Assembly (NCBI GenBank): GCA_963783355.1
Contig: CAWANF010000007.1
Coordinates: 62,001 to 126,000 of the forward strand
DNA: 64,000 nucleotides
Reading direction: 5' to 3'
Origin: CAWANF01 sp963783355
GTDB lineage: Bacteria; Bacteroidota; Rhodothermia; Balneolales; DATFMH01
Shown here piece after piece: positions 54,658 through 63,982 of the stretch. Position numbers and translations under genes: made by a program. Position 1 is the first letter of the stretch; each line of letters starts with the position of its first letter. The notes beneath the pieces are model-generated. The model saw only the letters and a program-made list of their open reading frames with translations. It did no database searches and was not told the DNA's origin.

Positions 54658-55254
54658 ATGCAACAACCTGGAAATACGACAAGAGATAAAATCATCATCG
54701 CTACTATCGACAGCATCGAAGATAATGGCATCCAGGATGTTACGATTCGAAAAATTGCCCAAAAGGCACATGTGAACGTGGCCGCCGTTAATTATCATTT
54801 TTCATCGAAAAAGAATCTGCTGGAAGAAGCGCTAAAAACAACATTGGATAACCTGTTCATAGACTGGGAAGAAATGTTGAATAAAGATGATTTTGAAATT
54901 CGGGAATGCCTGACTTTCATGCTTCACGAACTATTATCCGGTGCTCACCGATTTCCAAATATCACAAAGGCCCACATTTATGATGGGTTCATTTATAATG
55001 ACTTTGAAAACGAATTTTTCAAGCGGTTTTCGGCATTTCTCGACTTGCTGATTTCGAAAATCCAATACAAAAATCCTGGAAAATCCAGGCAGTTGAAAAT
55101 GGTTGTCATTCAACTTTTTTCCGCATCTTTACTGCCGGGTCTGCTCCCCGGATTATTTGAGGCTTTCCCGCAACACGACCTCTCCGATTCTAAAAACCAG
55201 AATGAATACATCACCTTTTTAATCGATCATTATATCTCCGATTTCCTGGCTTAA
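54658..55254 (+). CDS. TetR-family transcriptional regulator
   Basis: The 198-residue protein has a TetR N-terminal HTH (about residues 8-55: TRDKIIIATIDSIEDNGIQDVTIRKIAQKAHVNVAAVNYHF) and a divergent all-helical ligand domain. The frame is open to a TTG at 54643, but that lies inside the palindromic operator, so ATG 54658 is preferred; no strong ribosome site precedes either. It is 37 bp upstream of the TonB-dependent receptor gene on the same strand and probably represses itself and the receptor. The inducer is unknown. Confidence 0.88.
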   Translation: MQQPGNTTRDKIIIATIDSIEDNGIQDVTIRKIAQKAHVNVAAVNYHFSSKKNLLEEALKTTLDNLFIDWEEMLNKDDFEIRECLTFMLHELLSGAHRFPNITKAHIYDGFIYNDFENEFFKRFSAFLDLLISKIQYKNPGKSRQLKMVVIQLFSASLLPGLLPGLFEAFPQHDLSDSKNQNEYITFLIDHYISDFLA

Positions 55255-55291
55255 TAGGAAATAAAACTATTCTAAAGAGAATACCATAGTT

Positions 55292-57580
55292 ATGAAAACC
55301 ACACTTTCACTTCTTGTGTTATGCGTAATATGTCTGTTTCCTGTCCTTTCTAACGCCCAAAACGGCAGCATAAAGGGAACCGTAATTGATCGGGAAACCA
55401 AAGAACCGCTAACCGGAGCGAATGTTCTGATAATGACCACGCAACGAGGAGCCGCTACCGACAAAGACGGGAAATTTTTTATTGACCATATTCCGGTTGG
55501 AAGCTATTCTGTCCGAATCGGTTATATCGGATATCAGACGCTAATCAAAACGGATGTTATTGTTCGCTCACACCGTTCAAGCCAACTGATTATCGAACTT
55601 GCCCCCACAACATTGCAGAGCAGAGAAGTTTCGGTGACCGCCGGATATTTTTATGATATCAAAGAACAGCCGGTTAGCGCGGTAAATTTTTCAAACGAAG
55701 AAATCAGACGCTCTCCCGGTTCGGCCGGGGACATCAGCCGGGTCATATCTGGTTTGCCAAGTGTTGCACAAATGGATGATCAGCAAAACGCTTTGGTTGT
55801 CAGAGGTGGCAGCCCCTTCGAAAATGGATTTTATGTCGATAATATTCGAATCCCCAACATCAACCACTTCCCCGTCCAGGGTTCAACGAGTGGCCCGATA
55901 GGCATTCTTAACGTCGATCTTATTCGTGATGTCACTTTTTATGCCGGGGGATTTTCCGCCGAATACGGGAATGACCTGAGCTCCGTTCTGAATATTCAAT
56001 ATCGGGAAGGAAACCGGGATAATTACGACGGTCAGCTCGATTTAAATTTTGCCGGTGGTGGATTTATCGCCGAAGGTCCTTTCAATCGTGGTAAAGGTTC
56101 TTGGATAGTCTCCGGTCGCCGCAGCTATCTAGACTTACTGCTCAAAATGATGAATGTCAGTGTACAACCGGTATATGGTGATGCACAAACTAAATTGGTT
56201 TATGATATAAATAAAAAGAACCGTATTTCATTTCTTGATATCCTGGGATACGACCATGAAACGGTATCGAATGAAGCTGCTAAAGACCTTGATGTGGCTA
56301 ATTTTGGTCATGAAAACCATTTAGAAAACACTTCCGGGTTTAACTGGCGCTGGTTATGGAATAACAAGGGATATTCCAGTACGGCATTATCCCATACCAT
56401 TTCAACCTACACACGAAATTATAGTGAATACCTGACCAATACTCCGGTATTGGATAAAAGATCTACAGAACAGGCACTGAATTTGCGAAATATCAATCAT
56501 TACCGGTTCAATCCTTACATTGAAACAAATTTTGGGATCGAATCGGGTTTTATTTTTAATCATTATCATTACACTTATCCTGAATATACCGATGCGCTTG
56601 GTCATACAACACCGGCACAATCCGTAAATAAACATCTTCAGGCCGCACAATTAGCAAGCTATATTTCTTTAACAATTAAACCAGCAAACAGATTCACAAC
56701 CATAATCGGGGTCAGGGGAGATTACTATTCGTATACTTCCAATACACTAATTTCTCCACGTTTCTCTGTTTCTTACCAACTCTCTGATAAAACAACTCTG
56801 AATGGTTCCGCAGGCATTTTTACTGAAAACCTGCCGATGATGCTGCTTTCTCAACAAGCGAATCATAAAAAAATGGCTACCCCGGAAGCGGAACATTATA
56901 TATTCGGTATCGATCACCTTATCACACCTTCGGTCAGGTTGACTCTGGAAGCCTATTATAAAAGCTACCGCCATTTTCCAATGGACCCAAAACAACCAAC
57001 GCTTTTCATCATTGATGAACCGTTTTATCGTGACGGATTTTATTATGGTCATCAAAATCTTGTTGCTGTGGGACAGGCCTATACCAGAGGAGTAGAGTTT
57101 ATGATTCAGAAAAAATTCGCAAATAAATTTTATGGCTATATCAGTGGGACCTGGTTCCGGTCGCGTTACCGTGATTACAATGGAACCTGGAGAAACCGCG
57201 TATTTGACAATCGGTTCATTTTCAGTACGGAAAGCGGGTACAAACTGAATAGAAAATGGGAATTTAGTTTCAAATGGTCATGGGCGGGAGGACATCCATA
57301 TACTCCTTTCGACATAGCGGAAAGCCAAAAACTCCAACGAGAAGTTCTGGATCCCAATCTTACCAACGCGGATCGTTATCCTGTTTATCACTCCTTAAAT
57401 ATCAGAGCTGATCGACGCTTCTATTTTAAACGCACAAACCTCGTAACCTATTTAAGTTTATGGAATGCTTATAATAGAAAAAACGTAGCCGGATATTACT
57501 GGAATCGAACTGATAATAATGTTTCAACTCAATATCAATGGAGCTTGATGCCCATTTTTGGGGTTGAATTCGAATTTTAA
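55292..57580 (+). CDS. TonB-dependent outer-membrane receptor with carboxypeptidase-regulatory-like N-terminal domain
   Basis: The 762-residue protein has a signal peptide (MKTTLSLLVLCVICLFPVL, cleavage near SNAQ), a CarboxypepD_reg-like beta-sandwich (about residues 24-110: IKGTVIDRETKEPLTGANVL), a plug domain (about 115-230: ISRVISGLPSVAQM, NALVVRGGSPFENGFYVDNI) and a beta-barrel ending in Phe (GVEFEF), the outer-membrane assembly signal. It would import a large or scarce substrate using TonB energy. It follows a TetR regulator, so expression is likely ligand-controlled. No SusD-like partner is present, which argues against a canonical glycan-uptake locus. Substrate is unknown. Confidence 0.92.
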   Translation: MKTTLSLLVLCVICLFPVLSNAQNGSIKGTVIDRETKEPLTGANVLIMTTQRGAATDKDGKFFIDHIPVGSYSVRIGYIGYQTLIKTDVIVRSHRSSQLIIELAPTTLQSREVSVTAGYFYDIKEQPVSAVNFSNEEIRRSPGSAGDISRVISGLPSVAQMDDQQNALVVRGGSPFENGFYVDNIRIPNINHFPVQGSTSGPIGILNVDLIRDVTFYAGGFSAEYGNDLSSVLNIQYREGNRDNYDGQLDLNFAGGGFIAEGPFNRGKGSWIVSGRRSYLDLLLKMMNVSVQPVYGDAQTKLVYDINKKNRISFLDILGYDHETVSNEAAKDLDVANFGHENHLENTSGFNWRWLWNNKGYSSTALSHTISTYTRNYSEYLTNTPVLDKRSTEQALNLRNINHYRFNPYIETNFGIESGFIFNHYHYTYPEYTDALGHTTPAQSVNKHLQAAQLASYISLTIKPANRFTTIIGVRGDYYSYTSNTLISPRFSVSYQLSDKTTLNGSAGIFTENLPMMLLSQQANHKKMATPEAEHYIFGIDHLITPSVRLTLEAYYKSYRHFPMDPKQPTLFIIDEPFYRDGFYYGHQNLVAVGQAYTRGVEFMIQKKFANKFYGYISGTWFRSRYRDYNGTWRNRVFDNRFIFSTESGYKLNRKWEFSFKWSWAGGHPYTPFDIAESQKLQREVLDPNLTNADRYPVYHSLNIRADRRFYFKRTNLVTYLSLWNAYNRKNVAGYYWNRTDNNVSTQYQWSLMPIFGVEFEF

Positions 57581-57582
57581 TC

Positions 57583-57616
57583 AAAAAAAAGCCGATCCGG
57601 CATACACCGAATCGAC
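57583..57616 (-). terminator. Rho-independent terminator of the sulfate activation operon
   Basis: On the - strand GTCGATTCGGT pairs with GCCGGATCGGC around a tetraloop (11 bp with three G-U pairs; plus-strand 57591-57601 and 57606-57616), followed by eight T. It lies 123 bases beyond the cysN stop, and with A-C mismatches it is weaker for the + strand receptor gene. Confidence 0.7.
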
Positions 57617-57738
57617 TTCAACCATCCGTTAACAAGAAACTCCATTCTTTCCAGTCGCCGATACATAAAATGAACGGAAGTTTCCAACTGCCATCATCCG
57701 AAGCAGCGTAACGGATATGTTCTATGGCTAGAGAACAA

Positions 57739-59016
57739 TCATAGGATCATACCTGCAGCTACCGTTTCATTGGTAAAAGGATCAATTAATATAAAACTTC
57801 CCGTACGCCGGTTTTCTTTATAGGAATCGTAGAATAACGGTTCGGTTGTACGAATAGTAACTCGCCCAATATCATTCAATCCCAATGATTTATCATTTTC
57901 AACACGGTGGAGGCTATTAATATCTACCTTATATTGTACTTCTTTGATTAAGCTTCGCACTTCTTTGGTCGTATGTCGTAAAACATACTTTCCGCGTTCC
58001 TGCAATCCTTTTGGATTCATCCAGCAGAGCATGACATCAAGATCCTGTCCAACCCTGGCCTGATTATGTGGTTTTACAATCATATCACCCCGACTGATAT
58101 CGATATCTTCATCAAGGGTTATTGTAACTGACATGGGGCTGTACGCTTCTTCCAAAGTTCCCTCATAGGTATGAATTGCTTTTATATGGGCTGTAAAACC
58201 GGACGGTAAAACCATCACTTCATCACCCGGCTTGAATACTCCTCCATCAACCCGGCCTGCATACCCCCTGAAATCGTGCCATTCTTCATTGTGCGGTCGA
58301 ATAACGTATTGAACCGGGAAACGACAATCGACATGATTATCGTCACTGTTCACCTGAACATTTTCTAATAAATAGAGCAAAGAAGTGCCTTCGTACCAGG
58401 GCATGTTTTGGGATTTCTCAACTACATTGTCTCCCAGCAAAGCACTGATTGGTAAATAATGGATTTCTGCTACATCCAATTTCGAGGAAAAGCGAATCAA
58501 ATCTTCCCGGATATTGGTAAACACCTCCTTACTGTAGTCCACCAGATCCATTTTATTGATACAAAAAACGATATGCTGGATGCGTAAAAGCGAAGCAATA
58601 AAAGCATGTCTTCTGGTTTGTTCGACGACTCCTTTTCTGGCATCCACCAGAACTATCGCAAGATTAGCCGTCGAAGCGCCGGTTACCATATTTCTGGTAT
58701 ACTGAATATGTCCGGGAGTGTCGGCAATAATAAATTTGCGGTTAGGAGTTGCAAAGTACCGGTAAGCCACATCAATGGTAATTCCCTGCTCGCGTTCCGC
58801 TTTAAGTCCATCCGTCAATAAAGCCAGATTTGTATTATCATTGCCATTCATCCGGCTTGATCGTTCGATGGCATCCAGTTGATCTTCAAAAATTGACTTA
58901 GTGTCGAACATCATGCGGCCAATAAGAGTACTTTTTCCATCATCAACACTGCCGGCTGTTGTAAACCGGAGAAGATCCATTTCGTTATATTCAGTTGTAT
59001 TTATTGCTTCAGACAT
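57739..59016 (-). CDS. cysN: sulfate adenylyltransferase, large (GTPase) subunit
   Basis: The 425-residue protein has EF-Tu-like motifs: G1 GSVDDGKSTLIGRMMFD, G3 DTPGHIQYTRNM, G4 NKMDLVD, followed by two beta-barrel domains. It has no C-terminal APS-kinase domain; cysC is a separate gene in the same operon. CysN hydrolyses GTP to drive CysD's synthesis of APS from ATP and sulfate. It starts 44 bp after cysD and is the last gene before the terminator. Confidence 0.95.
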   Translation of the reverse strand: MSEAINTTEYNEMDLLRFTTAGSVDDGKSTLIGRMMFDTKSIFEDQLDAIERSSRMNGNDNTNLALLTDGLKAEREQGITIDVAYRYFATPNRKFIIADTPGHIQYTRNMVTGASTANLAIVLVDARKGVVEQTRRHAFIASLLRIQHIVFCINKMDLVDYSKEVFTNIREDLIRFSSKLDVAEIHYLPISALLGDNVVEKSQNMPWYEGTSLLYLLENVQVNSDDNHVDCRFPVQYVIRPHNEEWHDFRGYAGRVDGGVFKPGDEVMVLPSGFTAHIKAIHTYEGTLEEAYSPMSVTITLDEDIDISRGDMIVKPHNQARVGQDLDVMLCWMNPKGLQERGKYVLRHTTKEVRSLIKEVQYKVDINSLHRVENDKSLGLNDIGRVTIRTTEPLFYDSYKENRRTGSFILIDPFTNETVAAGMIL

Positions 59017-59060
59017 TAGAATTTCTTTTAAAAAGATTAAAAACTCGTGATTGGTATTTG

Positions 59061-59966
59061 TTAGAAGTAACCCACTCTTTTACGATCTTCCATAGCTGTA
59101 TCGGATCGTTTATCATCAAAACGACCGCCTCTTTCGGTGACTCTTGCCGCGGCTACCTCCAGAATGATTTCATCCAGAGAATCAGCCGAAGATTCTACAG
59201 CACCGGTACATGTCATATCACCAACCGTTCTAAAGCGTATGATTCTGGATTCAAATTTCTCACCATTTATTAATTTAATGAACGGTGATTTAGCCAGTAA
59301 TACACCCCTTCGGTCTACAACTTCCCGTTCATGTGCAAAATAAATGCCAGGAATCTCCAGGTTTTCATAATCGATGTATTGCCACACATCCATTTCTGTC
59401 CAATTGCTTAATGGAAATATTCTGAAATGTTCATCCTGATTTTTCCGTCCATTATATAACGACCATAATTCCGGCCGTTGATTTTTTGGATCCCATTGTC
59501 CAAACTCATCCCGGTGAGAAAAAAAACGTTCTTTAGCCCTGGCTTTTTCTTCATCCCGGCGGCCTCCACCAAAAGCAGCATCAAAACGAAATTCTTCAAT
59601 AGCATCTAACAGGGTGATAGTTTGCAGCATATTACGGCTCGCGTTTGGCCCCTTTTCTTCAACGGCACGTCCCTGATCAATAGAATCCTGAACTTTCCGG
59701 ACAACCAGTTCCACTCCGACCCGCTCTGCCAATGCATCCCTGAACTCAATCGTTTCCGGAAAATTATGACCTGTATCGATGTGCATGATTGGAAATGGGA
59801 TCCGCCCGGGATAAAATGCCTTAGCAGCGAGATGAACCATGACAATGGAATCCTTGCCACCTGAAAACAATAAAACAGGGCGTTCGAATTGTGCCGCCAC
59901 TTCTCGCATGATAAAAATGGCTTCCGATTCGAGTTGTTTCAGATGTGTTAGTTTATATGTATTCAT
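59061..59966 (-). CDS. cysD: sulfate adenylyltransferase, small (catalytic) subunit
   Basis: The 301-residue protein is a PP-loop pyrophosphatase-type enzyme with LLFSGGKDSIVMVHLAAKAF (PP loop SGGKDS), MHIDTGHNFPET and FGGGRRDEEKARAKER, and ends ERGGRFDDKRSDTAMEDRKRVGYF, characteristic of CysD. It makes adenosine 5'-phosphosulfate with CysN. It sits 86 bp downstream of the SLC13 permease. Both subunits are present, so this is the bacterial CysDN pathway rather than the single-chain Sat. Confidence 0.96.
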   Translation of the reverse strand: MNTYKLTHLKQLESEAIFIMREVAAQFERPVLLFSGGKDSIVMVHLAAKAFYPGRIPFPIMHIDTGHNFPETIEFRDALAERVGVELVVRKVQDSIDQGRAVEEKGPNASRNMLQTITLLDAIEEFRFDAAFGGGRRDEEKARAKERFFSHRDEFGQWDPKNQRPELWSLYNGRKNQDEHFRIFPLSNWTEMDVWQYIDYENLEIPGIYFAHEREVVDRRGVLLAKSPFIKLINGEKFESRIIRFRTVGDMTCTGAVESSADSLDEIILEVAAARVTERGGRFDDKRSDTAMEDRKRVGYF

Positions 59967-60052
59967 GTATTCATTATTTATTTATTTTTCTACGTACTCT
60001 TTAAATCTGTCTTCCAATTTCATCAGCTCATTTTAAACGTATGGTATCTTTT

Positions 60053-61828
60053 TCATAAACCGAAGAAAATTAAGTGGATGATAAATGTTCCGCCCAGCCA
60101 CACCAAAAGACTCAGGGGCAAACCGGCTTTGATATAATCTGAAAATTGATATCCTCCCGGGCCATAGACCATTAAGTTAGTCTGATAACCAATTGGAGTC
60201 ATGAAGGATGCCGAAGCACCGATGACGACTGCAAATGCAAGTGGCATCAAACGATGAATATCTCCTCCTGATATGGACAATATTACAGGGAAAAATATTG
60301 CTGCTGCCGCTGTATTGGTTATCATTTCACTATATAACATCGTCAGCAACATAACCAAGGCTATCAATATGAATGAGTTCCCGGTCCCGGCTACTATCTC
60401 TATGGCATGAGCTACCCATTGTGCGACCCCGGCATTATCTACGGCCTGTCCAATGCCCAGAGCTGCTGCAATTATTAGCAATACTTTCCAGTTCACAGCA
60501 CTTAACGCTTCCTGAGGGCTTACACTTTTGGAGATGAACAATAGTGTAACGGCTGTTGCAGCCGCCGCAATCATCGGCATGAAACGGGTAACAACAGCGA
60601 TAATCATTAAAACAAAAATACCTAAAATGATGTATGTATGAAACTTACTCCTCGAAGGTATCTGTTCGCTATTCGATACCAAAAGAAATTCTTTCGAATG
60701 ATACCACTGTTTATGAAAAGAAGCAGGAGCCAGGATCAGAAGTGTATCACCTTCCTGCAACACTATATCACCGATCTTTTCATTAATGCGATGCCCATTT
60801 CGATGTATGCCTAATATGACCGCTTCAAATTTGTGGCGAAAGTTACTCTCACGTACACTCTGGCCTACAAGTGGAGAACTGTTAGAAATGACAACTTCAA
60901 AAGTCCGATAACGGTTAGAATCATAGTTTTTAACATCAAATACGACATCTTCAATAACTTCTAATCCAGGCTCCTTCTGTAAATCAACAATAGTCATTGG
61001 AACCCCGGTAAAAAATAACCGATCTTTGAGATGTATTTTGTCGGATGGAGCTACAGGTGTAATGATGTTTCCATCTCTTTCAATCTGAAAAAGAAAAAGT
61101 CCGTTTAAATGCCGCAGTCCGGCTTCATGAACACTTTTATTCAGATGTTTATAGGTATTAGCAACTTTCAGAGCCACTACAAATTCACGAGTACTTTCAC
61201 CCAGGCTTATAATAGCTTCCTTCCTTTCAGGTAACAGGCGATGCAGAATAAAAACACTCAATAATATTCCAGAAATGGTCAATGGTATACCCACCATTCC
61301 CAATTCGAAAAAGCCAAACCCCGGATAGCCATGACTAATTAACATACCATGAACCACTAAGTTCGTACTGGTCCCAATCAAAGTACACATTCCACCGAGA
61401 ATTGTGGCATACGACAGTAACAGTAATATCCGGGAAGGAGCGAGATGATGCCGGTGGCACCAGCGTTTCACAACCGGGATCATCATCGAAACAATGGGAG
61501 TATTGTTAACAATTGTCGATGCTGATGCTACGGAGAATAATAAGCGAAAGAGGCGCATGCGATCCGATTCATTAGGCTCACCAAGCAATTTGTTACTGAC
61601 ATTGTTCAGCAAACCTGTCGATTGAAGTGCATAAGCAATGATATACAATAACCCTATACTGACCGTTCCGGGATTTGAAAACCCTAAAAATGTTTGCCCA
61701 GGGCTAATGATACCGCTGATCATAAATACAATTAATGTCCCAAACATGATCAAAGCCATATCAGCCACTTCAAAGACCAACAGAATGGTCATCATTGCAA
61801 GTAATATGAGTGTCCCCCAAAAAATCAT
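60053..61828 (-). CDS. SLC13/DASS-family anion permease with RCK_C (TrkA-C) domains, likely sulfate importer
   Basis: The 591-residue membrane protein has ten or more helices in two halves and a central cytoplasmic part with two TrkA-C/RCK_C-like domains (about residues 200-370: GLFLFQIERDGNIITPV, KFEAVILGIHRNGHRINEKIG). The paired transport motifs IGTSTNLVVHG and GYQTNLMVYGPGGY correspond to the SNT-type Na+/substrate motifs. The architecture matches SAC1-like Na+:sulfate transporters. Location between cysC and cysD supports sulfate uptake; Na+ coupling fits a sodium economy that an N-ATPase might maintain, though that link is speculation. Confidence 0.9.
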   Translation of the reverse strand: MIFWGTLILLAMMTILLVFEVADMALIMFGTLIVFMISGIISPGQTFLGFSNPGTVSIGLLYIIAYALQSTGLLNNVSNKLLGEPNESDRMRLFRLLFSVASASTIVNNTPIVSMMIPVVKRWCHRHHLAPSRILLLLSYATILGGMCTLIGTSTNLVVHGMLISHGYPGFGFFELGMVGIPLTISGILLSVFILHRLLPERKEAIISLGESTREFVVALKVANTYKHLNKSVHEAGLRHLNGLFLFQIERDGNIITPVAPSDKIHLKDRLFFTGVPMTIVDLQKEPGLEVIEDVVFDVKNYDSNRYRTFEVVISNSSPLVGQSVRESNFRHKFEAVILGIHRNGHRINEKIGDIVLQEGDTLLILAPASFHKQWYHSKEFLLVSNSEQIPSRSKFHTYIILGIFVLMIIAVVTRFMPMIAAAATAVTLLFISKSVSPQEALSAVNWKVLLIIAAALGIGQAVDNAGVAQWVAHAIEIVAGTGNSFILIALVMLLTMLYSEMITNTAAAAIFFPVILSISGGDIHRLMPLAFAVVIGASASFMTPIGYQTNLMVYGPGGYQFSDYIKAGLPLSLLVWLGGTFIIHLIFFGL

Positions 61829-61855
61829 GCTTTTTGCTTAAATAGATTTGATCAC

Positions 61856-62461
61856 TTATCGGCTAAACCAGTTATTCTGTTCCAGGTACAATATTATTTT
61901 ATCGGTAGACTGCTCAACCGATTCTTTTGCTGTAGATAAACTTATTTCGGGAGCTATTGGTGGCTCATATGGGGAAGAAACTCCCGTAAACTCTTTAATT
62001 TCTCCATTCATCGCTTTTTTATACAACCCTTTTGGATCTCTGCTTTGACAGGTTTCCAAATCTGTATCCAGATATACTTCAATGAATGGAGCAGGTGAAA
62101 TTATAGATCTTGCTTTGTCCCGATCTTCCCTGTAAGGAGATATAAATGCCGTTATTACTATAAATCCTGCTTTTTGAAACAATCCGGCGACTTCCGAAAT
62201 ACGCCTGATATTTTCCCTGCGATCTTCCCCTGAAAAACCCAAATCACCATTTAGTCCGTGACGGATATTATCACCGTCCAGCACATAGGCCATTTTCTTT
62301 TTTTCAAACAAGCGATGCTGAAGCGCACTGGCCAGCGTCGATTTGCCGGAACCACTCAGGCCCGTCAGCCAGATAACCCCGCTTTTATGGCCATTTCGTT
62401 CCTCAAATTTCGAGGTATCGATGTAACCCCCGCTCCAGACTATATGTTTATTTGATTTCAT
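61856..62461 (-). CDS. cysC: adenylylsulfate kinase
   Basis: The 201-residue kinase has Walker A GLSGSGKST (residues about 33-41), VLDGDNIRHGLNGDLGFSGEDRRENIRR and the conserved FISPYREDRD, with Ser that forms a phospho-intermediate in the family. It phosphorylates APS to PAPS. It is 22 bp from cysQ upstream and 27 bp from the permease downstream, all on one strand. PAPS may feed assimilation or sulfotransferases; no PAPS reductase gene is visible in this window. Confidence 0.95.
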   Translation of the reverse strand: MKSNKHIVWSGGYIDTSKFEERNGHKSGVIWLTGLSGSGKSTLASALQHRLFEKKKMAYVLDGDNIRHGLNGDLGFSGEDRRENIRRISEVAGLFQKAGFIVITAFISPYREDRDKARSIISPAPFIEVYLDTDLETCQSRDPKGLYKKAMNGEIKEFTGVSSPYEPPIAPEISLSTAKESVEQSTDKIILYLEQNNWFSR

Positions 62462-62483
62462 CTTTTTAATAAATCCAAAATGA

Positions 62484-63248
62484 TTATTTGAAAACTCTGC
62501 CTTGCTCCAGTCCTACGATAAAACCATTATTCCGCAAATCCGGTTTATTGTATTTAAGACCCGAAACCCGTTCTCTATTTTTACCGGAATATCTAAAAAT
62601 GCAGTCACCGGCTGCCACATCCCATTCCATAGTTGGACCAAACCTCGGATAAAAATCCGCTTTGCCCTCCGCTACGAAACAAAATTTAATGGAACTGCCG
62701 ACTGTCAATTGTTCTGAAATTTGAAATTCTGATAAATACTCATCCAGTTTATCAGTCTTGTGAGAACGGCTTGTTACAACACGAAGGGGCTGATTATGCT
62801 GAACTAAACTGGAAAATATTTGTTTTCTTTGTCCCGTTCCGTTTTGTTTCCATGACCCTTTACCTTTTTCAGCAGCATACATCAATTGCAGTGCCGGAGC
62901 ATAGACAACACCCAAAACAGGTATTTCTTTTGAAATTAAAGCGATATTTACAGTGAATTCTCCGTTCTTTTTAATGAATTCTTTCGTTCCGTCCAAAGGA
63001 TCTACTAACCAGAACTCTTCCCAGTCTTTTCGTTCGTCATATTCAGGCAGATCAAACTCTTCGGAAATAATGGGTATATCCGGGAAATATTCCGCCAGCT
63101 TTTCCCTAATCAATCGATCTGCTTCTAAATCGGCCTGTGTTACCGGCGATTGATCTGCTTTCCAGTGTATTTCGGGCTGATCATAATAATTCATGATTTT
63201 TTCGCCGGCACTTTTAGCAATGGATATTATTGTTTCCAGCCTATCCAC
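62484..63248 (-). CDS. cysQ: 3'(2'),5'-bisphosphate nucleotidase
   Basis: The 254-residue protein belongs to the inositol monophosphatase fold CysQ family: IISEEFDLPEYDERKDW, metal motif WLVDPLDGTKEFIKKNGEFTVNIALI and EWDVAAGDCI. It removes the 3'-phosphate of PAP (and PAPS), relieving PAP toxicity when PAPS is used. It is 62 bp downstream of the siroheme synthase gene and 22 bp upstream of cysC, in the same operon. Confidence 0.93.
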   Translation of the reverse strand: MDRLETIISIAKSAGEKIMNYYDQPEIHWKADQSPVTQADLEADRLIREKLAEYFPDIPIISEEFDLPEYDERKDWEEFWLVDPLDGTKEFIKKNGEFTVNIALISKEIPVLGVVYAPALQLMYAAEKGKGSWKQNGTGQRKQIFSSLVQHNQPLRVVTSRSHKTDKLDEYLSEFQISEQLTVGSSIKFCFVAEGKADFYPRFGPTMEWDVAAGDCIFRYSGKNRERVSGLKYNKPDLRNNGFIVGLEQGRVFK

Positions 63249-63310
63249 TCAAAATCTCCACTTTAAGGTATAACTTGTCATCTTTACTCAATTATTTTTT
63301 ATGACCACTT

Positions 63311-63982
63311 TCAATTCAGGCTCATATTTTTAATGGCTTCATGAACAATATCATGGCCCAGTATTTCCGAGGCTTTTTGCCAGGCCTGTTCATCTTTATT
63401 TTGCCGCAGTAAATCGAGTACAATAGAATCGATGAGTTGGTACCACGCCTCTTTACGTCGATCAAAGGTTGAATACTTCTTTTTCATTAACGGGCGCAAC
63501 GATTTTGTAAACATCAGGAATCGCTCATATTCTTCACCCAATTCTTTCTCTAAACGTTCGCGTAACCTGACGGCCAGCGCCGGGGCGGTTCCACTGGTCG
63601 ATATAGACAGAACCAAAGGACCGCGTTTCACAATGGAACCGAAAGTAAAATTGCAATGGGCAGAATCATCCATCACATTTACCAATATCCCTTTGTTCAC
63701 AGCTTCCTCATACACTTTCTCGTTTTCGTTTCCGGAATATTCAGCGACAATCACCAAAATGGCACCTTCCAAATCTCCCGATTGATAGGGTCTGGAAATC
63801 CATTTTAAGCGTTTTTCATCAACAAACTTTTGTAAAACCGACGAAATCCTGGAACTGATGATCGTCACCTTAGCATCGCATGCCAATAACTCTCCGGCTT
63901 TACGTTCTGCTTCATGATTACCGCCTACGATGACCGATTCCTTCTCCGAAAGCCGGTTTAAATAAATGGGATATACATTCAT
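63311..63982 (-). CDS. siroheme synthase N-terminal type: precorrin-2 dehydrogenase / sirohydrochlorin ferrochelatase
   Basis: The 223-residue protein matches the Met8p/CysG-N family: an NAD-binding fold with VGGNHEAERKAGELL, the central VNVMDDSAHCNFTFGSIVKRGPLVLSISTSGTAPALAVRLRERLE (active Asp/His region) and a helical C-terminus. It oxidises precorrin-2 to sirohydrochlorin and inserts iron, giving siroheme for sulfite or nitrite reductase. There is no fused methyltransferase domain, so a separate uroporphyrinogen-III methyltransferase must exist. It starts 18 bases from the right edge, so upstream operon genes may continue beyond the window. Confidence 0.92.
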   Translation of the reverse strand: MNVYPIYLNRLSEKESVIVGGNHEAERKAGELLACDAKVTIISSRISSVLQKFVDEKRLKWISRPYQSGDLEGAILVIVAEYSGNENEKVYEEAVNKGILVNVMDDSAHCNFTFGSIVKRGPLVLSISTSGTAPALAVRLRERLEKELGEEYERFLMFTKSLRPLMKKKYSTFDRRKEAWYQLIDSIVLDLLRQNKDEQAWQKASEILGHDIVHEAIKNMSLN

